Assembly (NCBI GenBank): GCA_929200315.1
Contig: CAKMZB010000003.1
Location: forward strand, 39,658 to 103,657
From: an uncultured Alphaproteobacteria bacterium
GTDB lineage: Bacteria > Pseudomonadota > Alphaproteobacteria > Rhizobiales > Rhizobiaceae
Direction: 5' to 3'
Length of the DNA stretch: 64,000 nt
The notes beneath the pieces were generated by a model. It was not told where the DNA came from, did not search any database, and saw only the letters and a list, made by a program, of their open reading frames with translations. Numbering within the stretch: position 1 is the first letter of the stretch; each line of letters opens with the position of its first letter. A program made the position numbers and the translations under genes. This document shows, in pieces, positions 56,069 through 64,000 of the stretch.

Positions 56069-57031
56069 ATGACCGCTGTCCTTGAAATTGTCCTGCCGAT
56101 TTTCAGTCTCATGGCCGCTGGGTATGTCTGCGCGCGCCTTGGCTATTTGTCGCAGACAGTCGAAGAGGGGCTGACAGCCTTTGTCTTTTCTGTAGGCATC
56201 CCCCTTCTTCTGGCCCGGGCCCTGGCGACGGTGCAGTTCAACGGGATTGAGCCGTGGTCCTATTGGGGCGCCTATTTCGGTTCGCTAGTGATTGTCTGGA
56301 TTGCCGCCCTGTTGGTGACGGCAGTGCTGTTCAGACGGGATATGCGCACGGCGACAGTTGCCGGGTTTTCTGCCAGCTTCTCAAACCTCGTCCTGTTCGG
56401 CGTTCCGCTGATCGAACGCGCCTATGGGGCGGTGGGGTTGGAAGTTCTGGTGGTGCTGCTGGCGCTCCATCTGCCGACCCTGCTGACGGTCTCCACTTTT
56501 ACGATGGAGTTTGCTGCCCGCCATGATGGGGTGGAGGTGGGCCGGCTTGATGCCGGGGCTGTGGCGCTGCGCCTCATCAAACGCACAGGCCGTAACCCGA
56601 TAATTGTCGGCATTCTCATCGGCCTCGTCTGGCGCATCATCCAGCCGCCCATGCCTGAGAGCATCATCATTGTCGGCGGCGAGGCGCTTGATCTGATTAC
56701 CCGGGCAACAACGCCGTTGGCGCTCTTTGCCCTCGGCATGGGCGCCGTGAAATACGGTGTGAAAGGAGATGTCGCCCCGGCTGCCATACTTGCCGTGCTC
56801 TCCGTTATTGTCCTGCCTGGTCTTGTCTGGCTGGCGACGGAAACGCTGCTGCCGCTGCCGGACCTTTGGCGCAAGGTCGCGGTGCTCGCGGCCGCCTGCC
56901 CGACGGGCATCAACCCCTATCTCTTTGCCCGCTACTTTGGCGTCGCAGAACGCCTCACCACCGGCACGGTCATCATCGCACTGGCGGCTTCCATCGTGAC
57001 GATCCCTTTTTGGCTCTGGGTGATGAGTTAG
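56069..57031 (+). CDS. AEC family transporter
   Basis: A 320-residue auxin-efflux-carrier-type membrane protein with about ten helices. It opens 'VLEIVLPIFSLMAAGYVCAR' and has the mid-protein 'NPIIVGILIGLVWR' and the end 'ACPTGINPYLFARYFG', typical of AEC permeases that export or import organic acids. Ends overlapping gluQ (4 bp, tail to tail). Substrate unknown. Confidence 0.9.
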   Translation: MTAVLEIVLPIFSLMAAGYVCARLGYLSQTVEEGLTAFVFSVGIPLLLARALATVQFNGIEPWSYWGAYFGSLVIVWIAALLVTAVLFRRDMRTATVAGFSASFSNLVLFGVPLIERAYGAVGLEVLVVLLALHLPTLLTVSTFTMEFAARHDGVEVGRLDAGAVALRLIKRTGRNPIIVGILIGLVWRIIQPPMPESIIIVGGEALDLITRATTPLALFALGMGAVKYGVKGDVAPAAILAVLSVIVLPGLVWLATETLLPLPDLWRKVAVLAAACPTGINPYLFARYFGVAERLTTGTVIIALAASIVTIPFWLWVMS

Positions 57032-57882
57032 AGGCCGACCATGGAAGCGATGTCGGTCGGCGTCGCGCCTTCAGCCCGCAACTGGGCAAGCGATTGCGCG
57101 CCGTCGCGCTTAGAGAGCTTGCTGCCCTCTTCATCCAGAACGAGACCGTGGTGGCGGTAGGTCGGTTGGGGCAAATCGAGCAGGGTCTGGAGCAGACGAT
57201 GAACAGCCGTTGCCGCGCGCAGATCCGTGCCACGCACGATATGGCTCACGCCTTGCACAGCATCATCCAACACGACGGAGAGATGGTAACTCGTCGATGA
57301 ACCAACCCGAGCGATGACGACATCTCCCCAGTCGCGCGGGTCGCAGGCCACCTCCCCCTCCTCGGCCTCTTTCCAGGTCAATGGTCCGGCCATCTCAGCT
57401 GCTTTAAGCATATCGAGCCGCCAGGCCACCTGTTCACCTTGCTCCAGCGCCTCCACCTTCTGCGCCTCGCTCCAATCCCGCTCCGGTCCGGCATAGAGCG
57501 GCACACCGTCCGGGTCCGTTGGCCAGTCCGGTCCGCGGGCTCCCGCTAGCGCCTTTGCCTCAGCGCGGCTGGCAAAGGAAGGATAGACAAGCCCCTTAGC
57601 TTTCAGTTGCTCCAGAATGGCGCGGTATTCCTCTTGATGTTCGCTTTGTCGGCGCACCGGCTGCTCCAATTTTAGGCCGAGCCAGGCGAGATCATCCAGC
57701 ATCGCCGCCTCATATTCCGGCCGACAACGAGACGTATCGATGTCCTCGATGCGCAGCAAAAGCCGTCCACCCGCTTCCTCTGCCAACTGCTTGTTGAGCA
57801 GCGCGGAATAAGCGTGCCCGAGATGCAGGTGGCCCGTCGGGCTGGGGGCAAAGCGGAAAACGGGTGGATCAGCGCTCATCAT
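57028..57882 (-). CDS. gluQ: glutamyl-Q tRNA(Asp) synthetase
   Basis: A 284-residue truncated paralogue of glutamyl-tRNA synthetase that attaches Glu to queuosine in tRNA-Asp. It has 'FRFAPSPTGHLHLGHAYSAL' (HIGH-type site) and 'SKLSKRDGAQSL' (KMSKS-type site) but no anticodon-binding domain. The zinc site Cys/His cluster typical for some members is absent. ATG 57882 and 57879 are both usable starts. Confidence 0.93.
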   Translation of the reverse strand: MMSADPPVFRFAPSPTGHLHLGHAYSALLNKQLAEEAGGRLLLRIEDIDTSRCRPEYEAAMLDDLAWLGLKLEQPVRRQSEHQEEYRAILEQLKAKGLVYPSFASRAEAKALAGARGPDWPTDPDGVPLYAGPERDWSEAQKVEALEQGEQVAWRLDMLKAAEMAGPLTWKEAEEGEVACDPRDWGDVVIARVGSSTSYHLSVVLDDAVQGVSHIVRGTDLRAATAVHRLLQTLLDLPQPTYRHHGLVLDEEGSKLSKRDGAQSLAQLRAEGATPTDIASMVGL

Positions 57883-57901
57883 CACGGCAGACCCTAGGCC
57901 G

Positions 57902-58525
57902 ATGAGTGCACGAATTACACACCGCGAAAGCCTTGATGCTGCCCTTGGCGAATTGCTGGCACTCGATCTGTCCCTGCCCGCGCCCGCCGAACCACTCCCA
58001 CTGCGCCTGCGTCCGGCGAATTTTCAGGGACTGGCGGAGATCATCGTCGCACAGCTCATCAGCCGCGCTGCCGCGCAGGCGATCCTTGCACGGTTAAAGG
58101 AGGCGGTGCAGCCCTTCACGGCATCACAATGGCTGGCAAGCGATGTATCGGCGGCGGGCTTGTCACAGGCGAAACTGCGCTCGCTTAACGCCGTTGCGCT
58201 GGCGGTGGAGGACGGCCTCGACCTCACCGCCCTGGCGGACTTACCGGCAGACGAAGCGATGACCCACCTCATCGCACTCCCTGGTATTGGACCCTGGACT
58301 GCACAGGTTTTCTGCCTCTTCTGCGCCGGCCACCGCGACATTTTCCCCGCCGGAGACGTCGCCCTTCGGGTAGCGCTTGCCGACATTTTGAGCCTGCCGG
58401 AACGACCTTCGGTAAAGGAGGCCGCAGAGCTCGCCATGCGCTGGCAGCCTCTGCGCGGCGCTGCGGCGCGGCTTCTCTATGCCCACTACGCGACGCTGCG
58501 CGGCGGTGGAGCGGCACCTCTTTGA
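57902..58525 (+). CDS. DNA-3-methyladenine glycosylase (AlkA type)
   Basis: A 207-residue base-excision enzyme of the HhH-GPD superfamily. The helix-hairpin-helix 'LPGIGPWTAQVFCLF' (126-140) and the catalytic Asp 152 in 'FPAGDVALR' are intact. It removes alkylated purines from DNA. Smaller than Escherichia coli AlkA because the N-terminal TBP-like domain is missing. Divergent from gluQ. Confidence 0.92.
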   Translation: MSARITHRESLDAALGELLALDLSLPAPAEPLPLRLRPANFQGLAEIIVAQLISRAAAQAILARLKEAVQPFTASQWLASDVSAAGLSQAKLRSLNAVALAVEDGLDLTALADLPADEAMTHLIALPGIGPWTAQVFCLFCAGHRDIFPAGDVALRVALADILSLPERPSVKEAAELAMRWQPLRGAAARLLYAHYATLRGGGAAPL

Positions 58526-58654
58526 GTGAAGACCCTGTGGGTGCTCGATTTTCACTGCTTCACAAAAGTGTCGCGCTCGTCATACATTAAGAGTCGAAGC
58601 ACACGGCCAAGGTCCTGACGCTTGGCCGGCACCGGAACAAGGGAGTCCGTTGGC

Positions 58655-59212
58655 GTGACCATCGCGGTGAATCCGCAGCTGCATCCAGCCCTCGTGCTGA
58701 ATGCCGACTACCGGCCCTTGTCCTACTACCCGCTATCGCTGTGGTCTTGGCAGGACGCCATCAAGGCTGTCTTTCTCGACCGGGTGAACATCGTGTCGGA
58801 ATACGATGCGGCCGTCTCATCCCCCTCTTTCAAGATGAAGCTGCCTTCGGTCGTTTCGCTGAAGGAATATATCAAGCCACAACGCAATCCTGCCTTTACG
58901 CGGTTCAACGTCTTCCTGCGCGATGGTTTCACCTGCCAATATTGCGGCTGCGAGGATGATTTGACCTTCGACCATCTCATCCCCCGCTCTAAGGGCGGGC
59001 AGACGACTTGGGACAACATCATCACCGCCTGCTCACCCTGCAATCTGCGCAAGGGCGGCAAACTGCTTGTAGACACGCCTTTACAGATTAACCGCAAGCC
59101 ATGGATCCCGACGGTTTATGACCTGCACAATGCCGGCCGACGGTTCCCGCCCAATTTCCTGCACGAGAGCTGGATGGACTATCTTTACTGGGACGCCCCG
59201 CTGGAGCCTTAG
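58655..59212 (+). CDS. HNH endonuclease family protein
   Basis: A 185-residue protein with a conserved N-terminal part ('PALVLNADYRPLSYYPLSLW') and a C-terminal HNH module: Cys 94/97 ('CQYC'), His 107 ('TFDHLIP'), Asn 121 and Cys 126/129 ('CSPC') for zinc. The type is widely conserved in alphaproteobacteria as a single chromosomal gene and has no known restriction partner here. GTG 58655 follows GGGAG and matches the family start; TTG 58622 is longer. Confidence 0.9.
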   Translation: MTIAVNPQLHPALVLNADYRPLSYYPLSLWSWQDAIKAVFLDRVNIVSEYDAAVSSPSFKMKLPSVVSLKEYIKPQRNPAFTRFNVFLRDGFTCQYCGCEDDLTFDHLIPRSKGGQTTWDNIITACSPCNLRKGGKLLVDTPLQINRKPWIPTVYDLHNAGRRFPPNFLHESWMDYLYWDAPLEP

Positions 59213-59219
59213 AGGCTGC

Positions 59220-59735
59220 CTAGCTGGCTTTGGCAAAAGCCCCGTGGGCGGCGAGCCAAGCCAACGGAAGCGAGGCCACAACATTCCATCCTGCAAAGGA
59301 CAGACCGAGGAACCGCCCGGCGGCATCATCGCATTTTGGCGGCACGGATGAGGAGAGGGACTCAAGCAGCGAGCTTGCATCCGACGCTTCCCCCGTGATC
59401 CCGGCGCCGCAGGTTTCTGGCGCCTCGAACCAACCCCATTCAACCCCCGCGTGGTAGGCCGCGATGGCCGCCGTCGCGAGCAGACAGAGTGCTGTGATCG
59501 CCAGTGCTCCGCGCAGCCAGGGCCCGCGCAATCCAGCAACGGTCACAAGCCAAATGGTGGCGAGGATGGGGATCGCGATATAGTAGGGTTTACGCTGCTC
59601 CAGGCAAAGCTGGCAGGGCGCATAACCACTATATTCAAAGGCCCAGACCGCCGCGATGATGGCTGTCATCGCAACCGTCAAAAAAAGAGCCATGCGGGTC
59701 TGGGTCGGGCCCGAATCGGCAAAAAAACGCATCAA
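59220..59735 (-). CDS. dsbB: disulfide bond formation protein B
   Basis: A 171-residue four-helix membrane protein that reoxidises DsbA using quinone. The two redox pairs are Cys 41/44 ('APCQLCLEQRKPYY', the family signature) and Cys 109/135 in the second periplasmic loop ('PETCGAG', 'PPKCDD'). It overlaps the exoD gene by 4 bp; DsbA itself is not in the window. Confidence 0.94.
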   Translation of the reverse strand: MMRFFADSGPTQTRMALFLTVAMTAIIAAVWAFEYSGYAPCQLCLEQRKPYYIAIPILATIWLVTVAGLRGPWLRGALAITALCLLATAAIAAYHAGVEWGWFEAPETCGAGITGEASDASSLLESLSSSVPPKCDDAAGRFLGLSFAGWNVVASLPLAWLAAHGAFAKAS

Positions 59736-60388
59736 AGCATCCCCCGAATTGTCTCAACAATATAATAGAGCAAGGTCGGTCCGCCGACCGCGAGCAGCGC
59801 CACCCACGCAAGGCCAACCAAGAGGCCAAGCAGGATGAGCAGACCATCCCGTTCAACAAGGCCAATCGCAGCAATGCTCACGCCCAAACCGGGGACAGAA
59901 TTGGTGAGTGGCAGCGGCACAAGAATTGAGGCGCAGGGGATCGTCAGCAAAGCGCCGACAATGCGAAGTCCCATCCCTTCACTAAGCGAGGCAAACCGCG
60001 GGCCAGCGATGAACTCAAACCGCCGCAGCCAGGGCCGGGCCCGCGCCACGGTCCCCGCCAGAAGCGAAATTCCAAAGCGCCGCTGCCCGAGCTTTTCGGG
60101 CAAAGTCAGCACAGTGCGCCCCCGCGCAAGTTGAACCGTGAGGTAGAGCATCGGCAGCGCGACAATCTGTGGCAGGATATAGACAAAGGGCAGGCAGCAC
60201 GGCAGCGCAAGAAGCAAAAGCAGCACCCCGAAAGCGCGCGCGCGCAGCGCTTCGGTTAGCGTTGAAAGACTGACCGTGGCCTTCTCGCCGTGGGTCTCGC
60301 GCAATTCCGACAGCACATCATCGAGCAACGCCGTGGTGCCGCGTGGATTGCCGGGTTCAGAGGGGTTTTTGGCGTTGCTTTGGTTCAT
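59732..60388 (-). CDS. exopolysaccharide synthesis protein ExoD family
   Basis: A 218-residue membrane protein with a cytosolic N-terminus ('LDDVLSELRETHGEKATVSL') and about four helices, the first 'AFGVLLLLLALPCCLPF'. ExoD affects polysaccharide production and alkaline tolerance in rhizobia; biochemical role unknown. ATG 60388 is chosen because a longer form would run into the tRNA gene and its promoter. Confidence 0.88.
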   Translation of the reverse strand: MNQSNAKNPSEPGNPRGTTALLDDVLSELRETHGEKATVSLSTLTEALRARAFGVLLLLLALPCCLPFVYILPQIVALPMLYLTVQLARGRTVLTLPEKLGQRRFGISLLAGTVARARPWLRRFEFIAGPRFASLSEGMGLRIVGALLTIPCASILVPLPLTNSVPGLGVSIAAIGLVERDGLLILLGLLVGLAWVALLAVGGPTLLYYIVETIRGML

Positions 60389-60402
60389 GCTGCGGCTATA
60401 GT
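60375..60402 (+). promoter_or_regulatory. probable promoter of tRNA-Leu
   Basis: TTGCTT (60375-60380) and TATAGT (60397-60402) are separated by 16 bp and lie 22 bases ahead of the tRNA. It overlaps the start of the divergent exoD gene. Confidence 0.45.
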
Positions 60403-60423
60403 CCGCCCGCCGCAAACCGGCCA

Positions 60424-60509
60424 GCCCCCCTGGCGGAATTGGTAGACGCGCGGGATTCAAAATCCCGTTTCCATTGGAAGTGCCGGTTCGATTCCGGCGG
60501 GGGGCACCA
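60424..60509 (+). tRNA. tRNA-Leu (anticodon CAA)
   Basis: An 86-base class II tRNA. The acceptor stem pairs GCCCCCC with GGGGGGC, the anticodon stem-loop is GGGA-TTCAAAA-TCCC with anticodon CAA, a variable arm follows (TTTCCATTGGAAG region), the T arm is GCCGGTTCGATTCCGGC, and CCA is encoded. It reads UUG codons. The region just after it changes to accessory DNA. Confidence 0.95.
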
Positions 60510-60870
60510 TCATTGCGGAAAAAGCCGTGCGATTTCGCCTTCGTATTGCGCTATTTTGGCAACATTGCGTAAAAAATGAGCCAATTTTCCCGCCAAGGTA
60601 GAATTCTCCTTGCAATTTTGCTCGGGTTTGGCGTGGAGATGCCATAAGACTCTTCTCAGAGTTACGATTGAACGCAAGGTCATGCACTGTTGCGGGTGTT
60701 GCTATGTTCGCATCGCTTGACCGGATATCAGCGCATTTTCAGCATTTGTTGGAGATGGCGGTGACGTTCTAGAGAGATTTCAGCAACCGGTCTCAATGAT
60801 GTGGCTGATTGTCAGATTTGGCCGAGATGAGACAGTTCGAGCCGGGAACATAGCGCTAGGGGAGCGTAAG
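60510..60870. other. 361-bp intergenic region between tRNA-Leu and adhesin gene
   Basis: No gene or repeat is recognised. Composition is lower in GC than the housekeeping DNA before it. It should hold the promoter of the adhesin gene; no strong sigma-70 match stands out. I looked for a repeat of the tRNA 3' end that would mark an integration site and saw none here. Confidence 0.5.
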
Positions 60871-63800
60871 ATGAGCATGGGAATCAGAGCAATTCTCTCG
60901 TTTTTTGAAGAGAATAAGCTTGGAGTCTTTCCAAAAGAGGCCGTGCGATATGCAGCTTCCAATCAGCTGCCCGTGAACGTTCTTCGTGCAGCTCTAGCGG
61001 CCTTCTTCCTTGCGTTCTTCCCCATGTTCACAACGAGCGCCCATGCGGTTGATGTGAGTTGTCCGATTGTTCCACAAAGCTCTGGTGCAAACGCAACGGA
61101 AGGCACTCCACCTCTGTGTTCCACCAGCCGTACCGAATACAATATGCCTGGCGCAAACGGTTTCTACTACTTTTACGAGGGCACCGCCGACATTTTTATG
61201 CGGTATAAGGTCAACGGCGATGAGTTTGCTCCATCTTTTACTTGTGCAGGGCGTGATTGTAGTGTCAACTCAGGCAATAATGGGCGGTTGGTTTGCGGAG
61301 CAAACTTTGACGGTATTTGCAACATCTCTTTTTCCTATGCGAATGCCCAAACCGAAACGGTGAATGTTTCCTTTACGGTACGCCGTAACGCTCCCGCTCA
61401 AATTGACGCTGCTACACACACTTTCCCGGATGCACCTGGTCCGACATTGACCATTACTGGCGTGCCGCCGCTTACCAGGTTGCCATTTACTGCAACATTT
61501 ACCTTCAGTGAGCCTGTTAATGGTTTTAGCCTTGCTGATAATGATATTACCGTCTCCGGCGGCGGGGCAGCGAGCAATCTGACAGGCAGTGATGGGGACA
61601 GCGTTTACACAGCACTCATAACCCCGTCCGCTCAGGGTGCTTTTCAGGTCGGTGTTGCCGCCGGCGCTGCCACAGCAGACACCCCGATGGCAGCTGCTAA
61701 TGTTGCGGCCGTTGCGGGAGGCACCTATGATACGGTCCCGCCGACCATCGAAGATATAAGACGCTCACGGTCCGACACAACGTCGACCCCAGATCCAGTG
61801 GTAAACCCGGTGAACATGTACCGGTGGATCGTCATCTTCGATGAAAACGTTCTGGTAGCCGACGTAGATAGCGCGAATTTTTCTGTGTCCGGACTGACTG
61901 GTGCCACGCTCACCGTCACGCCAATTGGCGTTGGCAGCCAGTATTCAAGACAGTACCATGCAGTGGTCACAGGCGGTAACATCGCCACCTATGAGGGTGA
62001 TATAACTCTCAGTCTTTCCCTGCCGTCCACTATTAGTGATGAGGCGGGGAATGAACTGGTTTCTACGGCACCCACTGGTGCCATCAATCAGCCCACAGTC
62101 ACCCTTGACCATATTGATCCAGTTATTGTGCTTGGTCCGGCCAGCGCGAATGCGAACTTCACGGCGACGATCCAGATCAATGATGCGACGACGCTGACTG
62201 GGTTGAATCCGGCAGATGTGTCCATCACTAATGCCACCAAGGATCTACTGAGTTTCCAGGGTGGACCCGGAGCCCTGTATCATCAGGATGTAACGACCCT
62301 GACTGGCTCCGACATGGTGCTGACGATCGCCGCTGGTGCCGTAACTGATGGTGCCGGCAATACCAATGCCCAGACTCAGCGCACGATTGCCTTCAACGAC
62401 ACGACGGCACCGGAGGTGAGCTCGATCGTCCGCACGACTCCGGCGACATCCCCCACCAATGCTGACTCACTCTTGTGGACCGTCACGTTCAATGAACCGG
62501 TGCAAAATGTCAGCTTTGGAGACTTCACGCTGAACGGTGGTGCCATCAATTCAGGCGTCACTCTTCGCCCAGTTTCGACCAGCGTTTATGAGGTGGGCTT
62601 TACCACCGGCGACCTCACGAACTTCGACGGAACCGTGACGCTCAGTTTTACGGGCGGCCAGGACATAACTGACCGTGCCGCAACGCCCAATGCGTTGGTC
62701 GATACAACGCCAACAGGCGCCAACGAGAACACCTACGAACTCGACAACACCGACCCAACGGTGACGTCCTTTGCGCGCGAGACCCCTGCTGCATCCCCCA
62801 CCAATGCAGACAGCCTGATCTGGCGTGTGACGTTTAGTGAAGACGTCTTTGATGTTGCAGCAGCGGACTTTGATGTGGCTGGCACCACCGCGACTGTAAC
62901 AAATGTCACAGGGGTCGGCGACATTTACTTCGTCACAGTAAGCGGTGGTGATCTCGCTACTCTGGAAGGCACCGTGACGCTTAGCTTTGCCGGCGGCGCC
63001 ACCATTACCGATGAGGTCGGCAATGACTTCACCCCCTCCACCCCCGGCACCAACACCTTTGATGTGACCAATACAGGCCCGATTCCAACCATCACCCCGA
63101 GTGTGACGGTGACCAATGGGGTTAACTTCACCGTCACGCTGAACTTCGGTGCCAATGTGCAGACCCTCACCGAGGGTGAGATTTCCGTCGTGAACGGATC
63201 GGTGGTGGGCGGATCGCTCACCCCCGGCGGTGGCGTCGGCTCCAGCTTCACGGCGACCATTGATCCAGACGATGCCGGTGACATCTCCATCAGCCTGTTG
63301 GCAGATGTGGCGGACGATGATGTCGGTAACGGCAATGCCGCAGCCGGCCCGGCGGTGGTGACGCTGGATGCCGCACGGCCAGGTGTGGTGATTACTCCGC
63401 TACCCGCCAATACAAGCGCTCCCTTCATCGCCACCTTCACGTTTGATGAGCCTGTAAATGGCTTCACCATCGGCCACATCACCCTGCCGGCGGGCGTCAC
63501 GGCCTCAGCCTTTACCGGTGTCGATGGCGATACGGTCTACACCGCCCTCATCACCCCCGGTGCCGATGGGGCAGTGACCATTGATGTGGCGGAGAATGTT
63601 GCCCAGGATTCCGGTGGCAACGGCAACACTGCCGCCATCCAGGTGGGCACGGTCTTTGACGGAACAGCGCCTAGCGTGACGTTCATCAACGCACCGGCCA
63701 GTGTTACGGGCACGGCGGCCTTCACCGTGACGGTCCAGTTCAGCGAGCCGGTAACGGGCTTTGACCCATCATTGGCCGCCGATGTCGTGGTGACCAACGG

Positions 63801-64000
63801 GACCAATTCCAGCAGCACGGTAATTGACCCCAGCAACTACACTGTAACCGTCACTCCCAGCGGATCAGGCGATATAACAATCGCAATCCCGGCTGCTGCC
63901 GGTGTAGATGTTTCGGGCAATCCCAACATCCAGGGCAGCGTTGTTGTCAAAGGCACCATCGTTCAGGAAACGCAGGAGATGATTGCCCGCTTCATGTTCG
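60871..64000 (+). CDS. very large Ig-like repeat surface protein, 5' part
   Basis: The frame from ATG 60871 (AGGGGAG 5 bp upstream) stays open for 1043 codons to the window end. A long n-region (about 36 residues) and hydrophobic core form an unusual signal peptide with cleavage after SAHA (residue 59). A Cys-containing domain (about 60-170) follows, then at least seven bacterial Ig-like domains, marked by 'TFSEPVNGFSLADND', 'SPTNADSLLWTVTFNEPV', 'SPTNADSLIWRVTFSEDV', 'TFDEPVNGFTIGHITL' and 'VQFSEPVTGFDPSL'. The final 'VQETQEMIARFMF' resembles the linker ahead of an autotransporter barrel. Probably an adhesin exposed at the cell surface. First third looks less GC-rich than the rest. Confidence 0.88.
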   Translation, partial: MSMGIRAILSFFEENKLGVFPKEAVRYAASNQLPVNVLRAALAAFFLAFFPMFTTSAHAVDVSCPIVPQSSGANATEGTPPLCSTSRTEYNMPGANGFYYFYEGTADIFMRYKVNGDEFAPSFTCAGRDCSVNSGNNGRLVCGANFDGICNISFSYANAQTETVNVSFTVRRNAPAQIDAATHTFPDAPGPTLTITGVPPLTRLPFTATFTFSEPVNGFSLADNDITVSGGGAASNLTGSDGDSVYTALITPSAQGAFQVGVAAGAATADTPMAAANVAAVAGGTYDTVPPTIEDIRRSRSDTTSTPDPVVNPVNMYRWIVIFDENVLVADVDSANFSVSGLTGATLTVTPIGVGSQYSRQYHAVVTGGNIATYEGDITLSLSLPSTISDEAGNELVSTAPTGAINQPTVTLDHIDPVIVLGPASANANFTATIQINDATTLTGLNPADVSITNATKDLLSFQGGPGALYHQDVTTLTGSDMVLTIAAGAVTDGAGNTNAQTQRTIAFNDTTAPEVSSIVRTTPATSPTNADSLLWTVTFNEPVQNVSFGDFTLNGGAINSGVTLRPVSTSVYEVGFTTGDLTNFDGTVTLSFTGGQDITDRAATPNALVDTTPTGANENTYELDNTDPTVTSFARETPAASPTNADSLIWRVTFSEDVFDVAAADFDVAGTTATVTNVTGVGDIYFVTVSGGDLATLEGTVTLSFAGGATITDEVGNDFTPSTPGTNTFDVTNTGPIPTITPSVTVTNGVNFTVTLNFGANVQTLTEGEISVVNGSVVGGSLTPGGGVGSSFTATIDPDDAGDISISLLADVADDDVGNGNAAAGPAVVTLDAARPGVVITPLPANTSAPFIATFTFDEPVNGFTIGHITLPAGVTASAFTGVDGDTVYTALITPGADGAVTIDVAENVAQDSGGNGNTAAIQVGTVFDGTAPSVTFINAPASVTGTAAFTVTVQFSEPVTGFDPSLAADVVVTNGTNSSSTVIDPSNYTVTVTPSGSGDITIAIPAAAGVDVSGNPNIQGSVVVKGTIVQETQEMIARFMF

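Noticed and set aside
58655-59212. HNH protein as part of a restriction or anti-phage system
   Set aside because: No methyltransferase, helicase or other defence gene is nearby, and the protein matches a widespread single-copy alphaproteobacterial type.
60457-60687. Minus-strand ORF ending in 'PAGIEPALP'
   Set aside because: This is the antisense translation of tRNA-Leu, a known cause of false gene calls.
61725-63836. Several Ser/Thr/Val-rich minus-strand ORFs
   Set aside because: All are shadows of the Ig-repeat adhesin on the plus strand.
60424-64000. Integrated phage or classical genomic island
   Set aside because: No integrase, phage gene or duplicated tRNA end is seen within the window; only the position and composition hint at it.

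Overview
The window looks like a piece of chromosome from a GC-rich, free-living alphaproteobacterium, most likely of the Hyphomicrobiales (Rhizobiales) or a close relative. The evidence is gene order and content: the lptM-like/lysA/DUF4175 group, argH divergent from a TlpA-type thioredoxin, dapD and dapE close together, purE-purK beside YdcH-like genes, an etfB-etfA-hbd run next to a PduO-type adenosyltransferase and a HIG1 protein, a paralogous ExbB-like/OmpA-like motor pair, and an SuhB-like phosphatase. No species can be named from the sequence alone. Nearly all of the window is dense housekeeping DNA with many 4-bp stop/start overlaps; only the last 3.5 kb is clearly accessory.

Layout. 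0-8.4 kb: 5' end of a TPP enzyme, an M15-like protein, rpmE, an MsbA-type ABC exporter, the OmpA/ExbB-like pair, an inositol-monophosphatase-family gene, a Sel1-repeat protein and a degenerate ThiE-like protein. 8.4-12.8 kb: two YdcH-like proteins, purEK, rpsU, a TPR lipoprotein and hslO. 12.9-19.6 kb: a two-gene RND efflux system, trkH and apaG. 19.7-25.2 kb: a CDP-alcohol phosphatidyltransferase, an NlpC/P60-leucyl aminopeptidase pair, and scattered Tad/Flp pilus genes (TadD-like, prepilin peptidase, Flp pilin) with a nitronate monooxygenase among them. 25.3-31.6 kb: dapE, dapD, a LOG protein, engB and arfB. 31.6-37.2 kb: an IlvD/Edd dehydratase, a glycosyltransferase, two unknown or secreted proteins, a REP-like palindromic element, an FAH-family hydrolase and aroQ. 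37.3-47.2 kb: DUF4175 protein, lysA, an LptM-like lipoprotein, two L,D-transpeptidases, a chromate (chrB-like/chrA) pair, an acetyltransferase and argH. 47.2-49.8 kb: tlpA, zntB, soxR and a probable SoxR target. 49.8-55.9 kb: one minus-strand run with hbd, etfA, etfB, a rhomboid protease, RidA, a frameshifted PduO gene, a PagL-like enzyme and a HIG1 protein. 56-60.4 kb: AEC transporter, gluQ, an AlkA-type glycosylase, an HNH protein, dsbB and exoD. 60.4 kb to the end: tRNA-Leu(CAA), then a very large Ig-repeat surface protein that runs off the window.

The genes most clearly working together are lysine/DAP supply (dapD, dapE, lysA) with cell-wall remodelling (two L,D-transpeptidases, NlpC/P60), fatty-acid or hydroxybutyryl-CoA oxidation feeding electron-transfer flavoprotein, and a SoxR sensor with a textbook operator in front of a glyoxalase-fold gene. 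The observations most worth a second look are a 43-bp G-rich insertion that frameshifts the PduO gene, a palindromic repeat whose end supplies the start codon of an SH3 protein, a ThiE-like protein lacking the usual substrate-binding motifs, an RND pump with extra membrane segments, and the adhesin beside tRNA-Leu. I found no CRISPR array, integrase, insertion sequence or recognisable defence island.
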